DNA of 26,117 nt, from positions 1 to 26,117 of the forward strand of contig JAIVFJ010000546.1 in NCBI GenBank assembly GCA_025765615.1, read 5' to 3'. Position 1 is the stretch's first letter; every line of letters starts with the position of its first letter. Both the position numbers and the translations under genes were made by a program. The DNA is from Zopfochytrium polystomum (taxonomy: Eukaryota; Chytridiomycota; Chytridiomycetes; Chytridiales; Chytridiaceae). Shown here piece by piece: positions 7,885 through 16,668 of the stretch. The notes beneath the pieces were generated by a model, which saw nothing but the letters and a program-made list of their open reading frames with translations, did no database searches and was not told where the DNA came from.

Positions 7885-10204
7885 ATGGCCGGTCTTCCCG
7901 CCGATCTCCTCGCGATGCTGGAATCGCGCCTCATCAACCTTCATCCGGTTTGGGCCCGCGAATGTGAGCGCGGACCGCCTGCTTTCGTGGTGATCCCCTT
8001 CTCTTAACAGCGCCGATCTCCCCGCCAGGCCTTGAGCACATTCGATCCGAAACACAGGCGACCATGACCACGCTGGCTCTCTGCGACAAAATTCAGGAAT
8101 ACTTTGTCCTTACTCCTCTCCGTGATAGCGCCGCCGGACCAGTGCTTCCCGCCAACGTTGAGGAGGCGCACGAGGAAGTGGTCGGGTCCCGTCGGCCTGG
8201 TGGTCAGCACGGTTGTATCCTGGAGATCGAATCGATTATCGACGTTGGCGTTTCGGCGTGGAAGTTTGTCGACCAGTGCGTCGAACCTCGACTTTTCTTC
8301 TATCCTCATCGCCGCTGAACTTCTCCACTCTTTAAGCATCAGGCTGGCAAAAAGAGGGAACCAAGGCGGCGGTAGGTAGAATTCCGGAAACCTGGGCGAG
8401 CCGGAGTCCCGTCCAAAAGGCCATCGATACTTTGCCGCGATCGATGCTCAAGTTGACCCTGACCGATGGATATCACTCGATCCCTGCCCATGGAATACCA
8501 ACCACTTCGATTTCTCAGTTTGAAAACTCCGCTTGGAACAAAAGGTTGGTTGCCAACGACTTTCACACCAAGGAATATTGGTTGGTTAACGAAATATTCC
8601 AGCTTGTCGTGAAAGACGCAAACGATCCGCCGCGGGGTTCTATACCTTACAACCGGAAAATGTGCGAGTACTCGGTTTGGGCTCCGAAGAAACACCTGAA
8701 GTCCTCGCCGACCGCCTCCTTCAATTGTTCCGGGGACACTGTGTGAGTTTTCGCTGAAGGGCGACGTGGCACAGTCTGAGCTCTTGTTCCGCGTCCGCAA
8801 CAAATCCAAATATTCAGCCTGGACACGAAAGGATTCCGTTCACCTTTATCCAGCAAACGAGCCGGCCGAGCCAGCGGAGCCCGCGCCAGAATTTAACGAC
8901 GACTTCGGCGGTGGAGGCGAACCGGTGCGTGGGGTCGCGGGCGGTAGGGAGGGGTGCAAGAGGCCGCACGAGGCACGGCGAGAAAACCAGCGCCGCTCGG
9001 CCACAACGCGGGCCTCCTCGCGCGACGGGGACCCGCGGTCGTCGGGGCAGAGTTGCGGCCGTTGCGGAAGAAGAACGCCAAGCGGCTCCTCGACGTGGGC
9101 GGAATCGCGCGCAATCGGAGGGAACCAGCCGCCCCGCCGCCGCCAGTCGTGGCGCTAGACCCCACCCGAATCCGTACCGCCCACCGGCAATCGGAGTCCA
9201 ACAAGCGGCTCCAAGGTTGAGGACGATTGAGTTTGATTTTGGCGAAGACGAGCAGGAGCTGCTCGCTGCACTGGACGAAGCCGAGGGTCGAATGGACAAC
9301 CGCGAGCCATACAATCCCGAGCCACCACCAACGTCACGATTTTGAGGCGAGAGGCCACCTCTCCAAACCGATTGTGAAGGATCTGAACGGAGATCCTGGT
9401 GGAGGACACCCCAGCATTCGACCTGACGCAGCCGGAGTCCGAAGTCTTTAGCTTGGACTTTGGAATCCTTTCCAAACACAGTCGCGCTAACTTGGATGCA
9501 CGTAAGGAGAAGACGCCTAACGTGGGATCGCCGTCCAGGTTGCACGATGGTATAGGCTGTGAGATCGTCTCTTTTTTTCATGTTAGCCATAACTCTGGCC
9601 ACTAACGTTTCGTGTTGAATAGCAGTTGTGAAAACCGGAGATGCTGAGCCCACTCTCCTTCAGGCGACTCCTCTCGGTCTCTTTTCAGCGCTGACGAGTT
9701 CGGATTGTGTTTGGATGGTGCATGGACCTACATTACCTGCCTGCCATCTCTTTTCCCCGATACTATTATACTACGGGTGAGGTCACTTTCCGATTGCCGC
9801 AATGCAGACTAATGTATTTCGCGGGGAAAATAGGGATTTTTCAGCTCGGTTGCTTTTGAATTCGCCTCCGTTCAAGTCGTGGTGGAGGACGGCACTGGTT
9901 GTTTCGAGGCAGAGCTTCACCCGCAAGTGAGCAACGAGCCTTCATTGATGCGTTTGGCCAAAACAAATAATGCGTTATTTCTCCCAGCTACTTAAAAGAT
10001 TGAAGGCACATTTCAAGAATGTAAGCGCCCTCGAAAACTCTACTGTCGTGCTTAATGTTGAGAATCTCTCAGAATGGAGGCGCGCTATCCAAGTGGCTCC
10101 ACAGCGTGAATGCCTTGATGAAATTCGTTCGTGATCCGCATGGTGTACCGCTTGTTGAAGAACTGTATAGCGCTAGTCTTGCATTTGCTGAAAGTTTGCG
10201 CTAG
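7885..10204 (+). CDS. RMI1-like protein (RecQ-mediated genome instability 1; BLM-TOP3-RMI complex)
   Basis: The spliced reading starts MAGLPADLLAMLESRLINLH PVWAREC. Intron 7964-8028 follows, then GPVLPANVEEAHEEVV, CILEIESIIDVGVSAWK, PRSMLKLTLTDGYHSIPA, MEYQPLRFLSLKTPLGTK, intron 8545-8602, then GFYTLQPENVRVLGLG. This order (wing helices, LKL-x-LTDG strand, GTK, PENVxVLG) is the N-terminal OB fold of RMI1/TDRD3 proteins. An acidic linker (FDFGEDEQELLAALDEAEGR) and VEDTPAFDLTQPESE follow. Introns 9502-9625, 9777-9833, 9927-9987 and 10021-10072 lead to a C-terminal OB-like part (FEFASVQVVVEDGTGCFEAE, SKWLHSVNALMKFVRDPHG) ending TAG 10202-10204. RMI1 binds topoisomerase III and the BLM/Sgs1 helicase in double Holliday junction dissolution. 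Several single-base frame changes occur between 8200 and 9400. Confidence 0.75.
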
Positions 10205-10283
10205 AATGTGGTTTGGCAGGTGTAGTGGACAAAAAAATTAAAAAAATAAAAATAGGACTCGGTCGACCAGTGCATTTGCGACG

Positions 10284-11923
10284 ATGCCCTTTTCCACGAC
10301 TGGCGAGAAACCCGTCCACGCCGACGAGTCTGCAGCGGCCATCGCGCTGTCGCTGCAGCAGCCGCCCTCCGCCGCGAGTGGCGCGGGCGCCACAGATCAA
10401 AAAAAGAAGAAGCGACACCACCGCAAGAGGGAGGGTCCGATGAAACGAGTGTGCCTGGTGGTGACGATCGTGAGACAGTTAAGTCACGATTCAACTTCAA
10501 TATCTTCCGCATAATGTCCTCGGCCGGTCGATCTGACTTTTTCGGCTTCAGTGCGGAAACCGACATGAACGCCCAAGGCAAGCGAGTTCTTCAAGGTCAA
10601 CTAGGTGAGTCGAGTCGTTGAGGCTGCGATCTAGTGCGACCTTGTGTTGAGGGCGTCGGACGCTTTGCCCGTTAGATACCTCGATCAACTCGTTTGGGGA
10701 GAAACAGGCTGCGGCACTGGCTAATAGACTTCGGCACGATAAATTCGATCGGATTTACACGAGCGATCTAAAGAGAGCCACGCAGGTGAAATTCCGCACT
10801 ACTTCCTCGCGCGGACACTCATTCACGCATTTTTAGACCGCCGAAATAATTGGCGAGCATCACCCAACCACCACCATCTCAACCGATAAGCGGTTGCGTG
10901 AAATGGTATTAATACTTTGTCTTGTCCGGAAAGCGCAACTGACGAACCTTTAGGACCTAGGCGACCTTACTGGAATGTCTTGGAAAGACGCGAAAACCCT
11001 GTTGAGGAAGGAGGACAGGCACCTCGAAGATCACGTCAAGGAGAAGGGCGAGTCTGACGAAAGGTTCCAAGAGCGGGTCCTCGGATTTTACGGAGACATC
11101 ATCAACACCCATCTTGTGAGCCCTCACCGCGAGGGTATGGACGCGCTCGCCAGGTCGCCAGGACCCCGGCTGTCCGCCCCAGCGAGAGTTGGTCGAGTTG
11201 ACGACACAATTGCGGAAAAGGGACAGCGACCCCAAAGTGATAGGGCGCGGATCTTCCAAAGGACCCGGCTCAGGCCGCCAGCCCTCGCACTAAGCTGACC
11301 GTATCCACGTCCTTCAACGGAAACGCTTCGTCTCCGCGCTCTCCCGGTGCTCCCTCCCCACTGCCGCACCCGAGCCTTGCTCCTTCATCACTGGCAGCGC
11401 ACACGCCCAGCTCAGCTGGCTTCAGCGGTGCAGATCTGCCCTCTCCGACGACCCAACTGTCCATCCACGCCTGCCGCCGACTCCGCAAGCAGCACATTCT
11501 GATCGTCACGCACGGCGGTTGGATCAAAAAAATGACGGACCACCTCCTGAACGATCTCGAATTCGACGTGAAAAAGGAGGTCCGCGGGTTTCCGAAAAAC
11601 GCCGCGGTTTACAGGTTCACCATCTCGTGGATGCCGACCCCGGCGATGAACGACTACGAATGGAAGGGAACGTCGTGCTGATGAACTGTTTGTCGCATAT
11701 GGCCAACATTTCAAAGACGGTCGACCCGGGCTTGCTTGCGGCCATGGCGGAGAAGGTGAAGTCGATGCAGGTGGAAGGCAGGAAGAAGAAGTTGGAGAAG
11801 GGTAGGGTGGTGGAGCCAGTCGCCATCGCGAGCCCGAAGCAGAGTCCTTCAGTGGTGCGGAAGGTGTTGTATCAGGCTTCCCTCGTTGGTCAAGATGGCG
11901 CGCGTCGCAGTCTCGGTTGGTGA
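10284..11923 (+). CDS. Histidine phosphatase superfamily protein, TIGAR / fructose-2,6-bisphosphatase-like
   Basis: The start at 10284 gives a 52-residue extension with a basic cluster (KKKKRHHRKR, possible nuclear signal); a start at 10440 (MKRVCLVVTIVRH) is the alternative. Introns 10478-10551, 10605-10675, 10786-10836 and 10906-10953. The spliced protein reads VVTIVRHAETDMNAQGKRVL, QGQLDTSINSFGEKQA, FDRIYTSDLKRATQTAEII, LREMDLGDLTGMSW and, after a Ser/Pro-rich insert (about 11290-11470), HILIVTHGGWIKKM. RHAET supplies the phosphorylated His and flanking Arg, LRE the acid, THGG the second His, so it should be catalytically competent. Substrate is not decided by sequence; sugar bisphosphates fit the TIGAR-like shape. 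Two one-base losses (about 11230-11300 and 11625) must be corrected; the second decides whether it ends at 11681 or continues (GNVVLMNCLSHMANISKTV) to 11923. Confidence 0.8.
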
Positions 11924-12010
11924 TCTTGGAGAACATACCCGTTGCTAGGGGAGGCACGGTCGTGCGTGATTTATTACAACTGATAATGCCGGGATAAATA
12001 CACTCTCCTT

Positions 12011-13295
12011 TCAATCTCTCTGCTTCATTCTCCGGTCCAGCAACGCAACAACAGCCTCGTGGTCTCTCGACGCGGCCATGGATCTCGCCGTCTGCCCAAA
12101 CTCCGTCTCCGCAAACACGTCCGCGTGCCACCGATCAATGAGCTCCGCGCACACCTCCTTATTCCCATTAATCGCCGCCACCATCAGCGTCGTCATCGCC
12201 GCCTTCTTCCTACCCCCCGCGACCACCCCGACCTTATTAATCATCCTCGCGCCCTTCTCCAGCAACATCCTCGCGCACCGCGCGTTCCCGCTCGTCGCGC
12301 ACACCCGCTCCAGCGCCGTCGCGCCCGCCGCGTCCTCGGCGTCCACGTCCGCCCCAGCCTTGATCAGCGCCGCGACGATCTCGATCCCGGCTTTTTGGTT
12401 CGCGTTCTCGACCGCCCACATGAGCGGCGTGGACCCGCCGTTGTCCTTCATGTCGATGAAGTGGGCGGGCGCGGTGGGGGACGCGGGGGAGAGGAGCGCG
12501 AGGACGGCGGGGAGGTTGCCGGCGCTGACGGCGATCGAGAGAGGGGTTTTGTGGGAGGCGGTGGTGGCGGTGGGGAGCGCGTTGGCGCGGAGGAGGGCCG
12601 ACACGAGGCCGCCGGAGCCTTTTTGGCACGCGATCTGGGGCGAGGGGGTTTGGGTCGGAGGCGAGGGCGAGATCACAGAGTGGAAATTCGAGCGAAATAT
12701 GTGTTGCCTCTCACCATGAGAAGTGATCGCCCTGACTTATCTCGAGCTTCAATGTTGAGCTGACCCTTGTATTTGGATATCAGCGCGACCGCAGTGTTCT
12801 CGTCGTTCTCGTTCACGGCCCTGATCAGAAGGTGCTCCGCCTTGTTTACCTCCCGCTCGTCTGAGGCAATCGAAAATGAATCAGCGAGACCCGCGAGGAG
12901 GCCAAAGAGGACAGCAAACTCAACTCACCTGTCGTCGATCCGCTCACCTCAGCGTACGTTTTCGAGTACGCGTTCTCGTCTTTCCGCCACACTCGCAGCT
13001 TGAACGCGTACTCGGTTTCGGGCTTCAAGTTCTCGACGACAAACTTGCGATCGGTTCCCTCGTACACGATCTTGTACTCTGGATCTCCGTTCTCGGACTT
13101 GACGAGCTGCACCGGAGTCCCTGGCGGAGGGGAGTAGTCCGGGCGGAACGACCAAGAGAGGGTCATGGACCGAGCGGTGGAGTTGGAGAGCAGGAGGAGG
13201 GGGAGGGCGAGGAGATCATCGTCGGATCCGGCGATTCGATCGCGCTGCCCGCTTTCTGACTTTTTCTTGGTGCTGTGCCGGTGGTGCGATGGCAT
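12011..13295 (-). CDS. FANK1-like protein: fibronectin type III domain plus ankyrin repeats
   Basis: Three clean exons with no frame error: 13295-12929, 12860-12715 and 12634-12011, introns 68 and 80 bp; 378 residues. Exon 1 holds a fibronectin type III domain (LSWSFRPDYSPPPGTPVQL, YKIVYEGTDRKFVVENLKPE, TEYAFKLRVWRKDENAYS). Exons 2 and 3 hold about five ankyrin repeats (EHLLIRAVNENDENTAVALI, GSTPLMWAVENANQKAG, GADVDAEDAAGATALERVC, MTTLMVAAINGNKEVCAELI, FGQTARSMAASRDHEAVVAL). One FN3 followed by ankyrin repeats at this length is the layout of FANK1 (345 residues in human), a protein linked to testis and ciliated cells. This suggests a role in flagellated zoospores, which is inference. It is convergent with the phosphatase gene (87 bp between stops) and divergent from the DinB-like gene. 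Confidence 0.85.
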
Positions 13296-13472
13296 ATTAT
13301 GTAAGCGGTGTCAGAGGTAACTTTGACTCTTCTCTCTGTGTGGTTCTTGTAGATTTGACAAACAGGAGGAGGATCTAACGGTGCTAGTGCTGCCTTCCGC
13401 AGATTGGAGGCCACGAGCACTCGCTTTAGACAACTTCGGGGCAGACTTGTCAAAATCGCCAACGCAGGAGCG
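13296..13472. promoter_or_regulatory. Divergent promoter region between FANK1-like and DinB-like genes
   Basis: 177 bp separate the two ATGs. The plus strand stays open in part of this stretch, so the DinB-like start could lie somewhat further upstream than 13473. No motif recognised. Confidence 0.45.
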
Positions 13473-14159
13473 ATGCCAACCGTTGTTGAGGCCGCAATCG
13501 CGCTGCTCAACGACATCGATGCCCTCCTCCGAATCGTGGAAGCGAGCGCGGGGGCGCCACCGCAATCGCCCCCGACAATGACATCTGCGCAGACTCTCAA
13601 AGCAGCAGACGATCTCTTCAGCTTCGAATCGAAGCTCATCCCCGGATCGACCGGCACCTCCTTGACCACTTTGACAAGCTGTTAACGATCGTCGAACGCC
13701 CGCCCGACAGCAACTCTGGCGGTGAGCATTCTGTTGATTACGACGCACGCGTGCGCAATGTGGACTCCGAACGAAGGGTCGCGGCGGCAAAGCTGCTGGT
13801 GACGGCCATCGCTGCGAGGTTGCGTGAGGCCGTTCCAAACAGTGAAGGAGACGAGCCAGGGCCTCTGAACAGGAGGGCTGTCTCGGTCAAATTCTATCTT
13901 GACGCAGGATCGGCAAACGCGACCTTGACCTCGACGGTCGGTCGAGAAGTTTGGTTTGTGAGTATTTTATGCTGTTTTGGACTTGCTAATGGTCTCGTCA
14001 TCACAATCTTGCCAGGTTACGCATCACGCGATTCACCACGCCGCTATGATAAAGGTTATTTGCTCAAACGAGCTGGGAATATCATTGCCACCAGAATTCG
14101 GTGTTGCCCCAAGTACATTGCGCCACATCACAGCCCCCGACACCAAAAGCCTCATTTGA
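13473..14159 (+). CDS. DinB-like four-helix-bundle putative metalloprotein
   Basis: Starts MPTVVEAAIALLNDIDALLR, continues into RHLLDHFDKLLTIVE, VDYDARVRNVDSERRVAAAK and REVWF. A 58-bp intron (13958-14015, CTAAT branch site) follows, then VTHHAIHHAAMIKVICSNEL and PEFGVAPSTLRHITAP before the stop. The R-H-x-x-x-H-F/Y-D motif in helix 2, the YD.R linker and the HH-x-x-HH helix followed by (D/E)FGVAPSTL match DinB-like proteins known mostly from bacteria; three histidines usually bind a metal. One base is missing near 13650, where the frame moves just before RHLLDHFD. The precise reaction in this family is unknown; some relatives are thiol-dependent transferases. A spliceosomal intron inside the conserved His region argues that this is a resident nuclear gene and not contamination. 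Confidence 0.75.
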
Positions 14160-14482
14160 AACCGTCGCGTTACTTAATTGTCTCTCTTGACTCGCAGCAT
14201 TTTGGGATTGGAGTATGCAAAAACATCACCTAACAAAGAAGCGTCTAACATTTCAAGAAGGATTGATCCGACCCCAGTTTGAGCGGCGCAAAGTTTCCGA
14301 ATCCCGATCACATGACATATCTCCGCGGGCTGTGCTTTTTCTTTGTGCGGAAAGGAGTTGACGGAGTTCGAATTTGTCGCTTTCGATTATCGTTTTCTTT
14401 GGCACAAGGCCAGGGCGTAGTTTCCCACAGGGGAACGAGAGTATAAATGGTAGACCAGAGCTGGAAGGAGGAAAACGCAAGT
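14160..14482 (+). other. Intergenic region upstream of the GPI-type ectodomain gene
   Basis: No gene seen. It contains the 3' end of the DinB-like gene and, at about 14437-14445, a TATAAATGG-type sequence some 40 bp before the ATG at 14483, a plausible TATA box. Confidence 0.5.
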
Positions 14483-15225
14483 ATGAAGGACGCCATCCGC
14501 CCAGTCGCTGCCGCTCTTCTGGCCGCTACTCTTCTTCCCGTCTTCCTGCTCATCTCCCCACTAGCGCTTGCCGCCGTCGCCCAAACCCAACAAGTTATCG
14601 GTGCCTTCACAATCACCGTCAAAAACCAATCCTTCCCCAACCAATTCTGCGTCGGCGACACCATCTCGTACTCCCTCGACTTTTCCCAGATCGCAACCGC
14701 AAACCCACAGAACTGCTCCGACGCCACGTACGTCCGCGTCTTGCTCGTTGGGCCCCCTCAGGACGAGTCCGTGGACCCGACCGGTATCTCCAGAACGCCG
14801 CTGGCCGTGACGATCCTCGATCCAACCCCGGTTTCGACGTTCAAAAACCCCGTGACGTACACCATCCCAGACACATTCAAGGGATTCGTCGGCCTCTTCC
14901 TACACGCCGTGGCCTCATACGAGAGCAACCTGGGACAGACTGATGCGCCGCAGAACACTGCGAACTCGCGCCCCTTGTTTTCCATCCCATCGATCTGCGG
15001 CTCGGAGACACCCCTCCCTCACGCCTGGCTGCAGCCGCCGATCGAGACTCGGGAACTCTGTCATCGACGTCCTCGAGGACTGCGAAGACAAGCTCTACTT
15101 TCAGTCAGACGTGGCCGACAACACCCGGCTACAACCTGGTCAGCGATGCCCGCAGATCCGCTACCGGCTCTCTCGCCTTGAAGCTTTGCTTATCGTTCAT
15201 ATCCATCTTGCCTTTGCTAGCTTGA
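14483..15225 (+). CDS. GPI-type surface protein with the ectodomain of the SAM-tailed receptors
   Basis: Signal peptide (MKDAIRPVAAALLAATLLPV to ALAAVAQ), then ectodomain: FTITVKNQSFPNQFCVGDTI, SYSLDF, NPQNCSDATYVRVLLVGPPQ, DESVDPTG, TFKGFVGLFLHAVASYES. These motifs recur at 16669-18336 and 24044-25946 (FCVGD, NPQNxTD, VGPxQD, VDPxG, TFKGFV, SYES). After ICGSE the frame loses one base (about 15005, in a C run). The next frame gives a Ser/Thr-rich stalk (SGTLSSTSSRTAKTSSTFSQ) and a hydrophobic end (LALKLCLSFISILPLLA) directly before TGA 15223-15225. With one base restored the frame is 744 nt. The C-terminus has no cytosolic part and fits a GPI signal. The alternative uncorrected frame runs to 15181 and lacks any anchor. 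An ATG at 14447 in frame is less likely than 14483. Confidence 0.75.
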
Positions 15226-15451
15226 GCCCCCAATATTTTTTTTTCTTTTGTGTCCTACACACGCCCTTGTTCTATCACCTAAACTATTCGGCTTTACCGA
15301 TTGTGTTTTCCACTCATGTTTCCTCTGAGAGCCTCGTTGTACTGCCCATGGTTAGAGATTCGTTAGGATCAAATACAGCAGAAGCCTTATTCCCGTTTTT
15401 CCCGTTTTACCTTTCCAGAAGAAGCTTGCGCCACCCACGACGCCGACCAAG

Positions 15452-16483
15452 ATGGCGTTGGCAACCGACCCGATGTATAAATCGTTCTGCTGAAGATACA
15501 CCTGTACTCGACCCTCGAGGTCAAGCAGACCACAACGCTCCCAGTCAGCGGGAACGCCCTCATGCAGGATGTTTTCGACCAGATCTGCAGGAAGCGCAAG
15601 TACGATCCAAAGGCGTATGTGCTGCGGATGGCTGATACGAGGACGGACGTGCCACTAGAGCTGACGCTCGCATCGATCGGTGCGACCGAGTTTTGTGTTT
15701 TGAAGAGAGACCGTGGGGGCGGTAGGTCAAACGTTTCTTTCGAACTCATCATCACAGGAGCGGCGAATTTAACCCGTTTATTCTCTCGTCATATATCGGT
15801 CGAACCTTTCAAGCCGGAGATATCTTCTTGCGACCACCGGGTGAAATCGCTTCTGAAGTTTTGCTGGAACAGCCGCGATTCATCTCGGATGAAATCACGT
15901 CGGTGTACAAGGTAGCTAACCTTTTCTTAACGACTTTGGGAGCAGAGGGCTCATTTCTCTACGACCATGCCCAACTACCAGCAATATAGTGTCACCCAGA
16001 AGAATCTCGTAGGCCGCTACGAACGGACGCTTACGATCGACGGCGAGCACATCCACATTCTCGCGCCGGAACAAAAAATGTTTGAAATGCTCAAGACGGT
16101 TGGTTTGCTTGGCTTGGTCTTTCTCCTTTTTCATCCTTTCTAACGTCCAAACTGGAAACCAAAGGGATCGTACCACATCAGCGCCATTGTATCGTGCAAG
16201 CAGGTCAAGAAGCACAGTCCGCACTTCAAGTTGGTCGTCAAAAAGTCCGGGTCGTCGTCCAACAGCAATACGACGTTTGACTTTGAGGCGAGCGGGCCGC
16301 AGGATGCAGGTGCGACGTGTTGCTGTTTCGCATTGTGAGGCCAACTTGTTGATCGTTGATTCCCGCCAAAATACCCGGCACTTTTGCGTTTCCGTCCGGC
16401 GGCCCGCCTCGAAAGCCGACATCTGCACGCGCGTTCTGTTCATGTCGAACATTTACAACCACCCGTCGAACGCCGGAAACTGA
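15452..16483 (+). CDS. SIN1/AVO1-like TORC2 subunit, short form with Ras-binding-like and PH domains
   Basis: Five exons: 15452-15721, 15814-15911, 15982-16098, 16165-16309, 16416-16483. Adding one base near 15486 (SF|LLKIHLY) gives 699 nt, 232 residues. First half: LLKIHLYSTLEVKQTTTLPV, ALMQDVFDQICRKRKYDPKA, YVLRMADTRTDVPLELTLAS, the ubiquitin-like Ras-binding domain of SIN1. Second half: QYSVTQKNLVGRYERTLTID, GEHIHILAPEQK, YHISAIVSCKQVKKHSPHFK, FDFEASGPQDA, the SIN1-type PH domain. SIN1 (yeast Avo1) is the TORC2 subunit that recruits AKT/SGK-type kinases. The CRIM domain expected before the Ras-binding part is not seen; instead the GPI-type gene ends 226 bp upstream. A splice-acceptor-like TTTCCAG at 15418 followed by KKLAPPTTPTK in frame suggests an upstream exon could exist. 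Confidence 0.8.
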
Positions 16484-16668
16484 GCGAGTTGGGTGGTTGA
16501 AGGGCGTCGAAAGGGATGCGGGCGTGTCAAATGGTGGAAAGGAGATGGGCGTGACTTCCATTTATGGAAATATTCTTTGAAGACGGACTTGCGTGTCTTG
16601 CCCGGCTTTCCTTCCTTCTTTTTTTTCTCTCCCTTTCAAAAACGTTTTCGCCGCCGCCGCCGCCACGA

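Noticed and set aside
10500..10604. Phosphatase as an inactive pseudoenzyme lacking the catalytic His (FSAETD)
   Set aside because: A standard GT-AG intron at 10478-10551 with a pyrimidine-rich acceptor restores RHAET.
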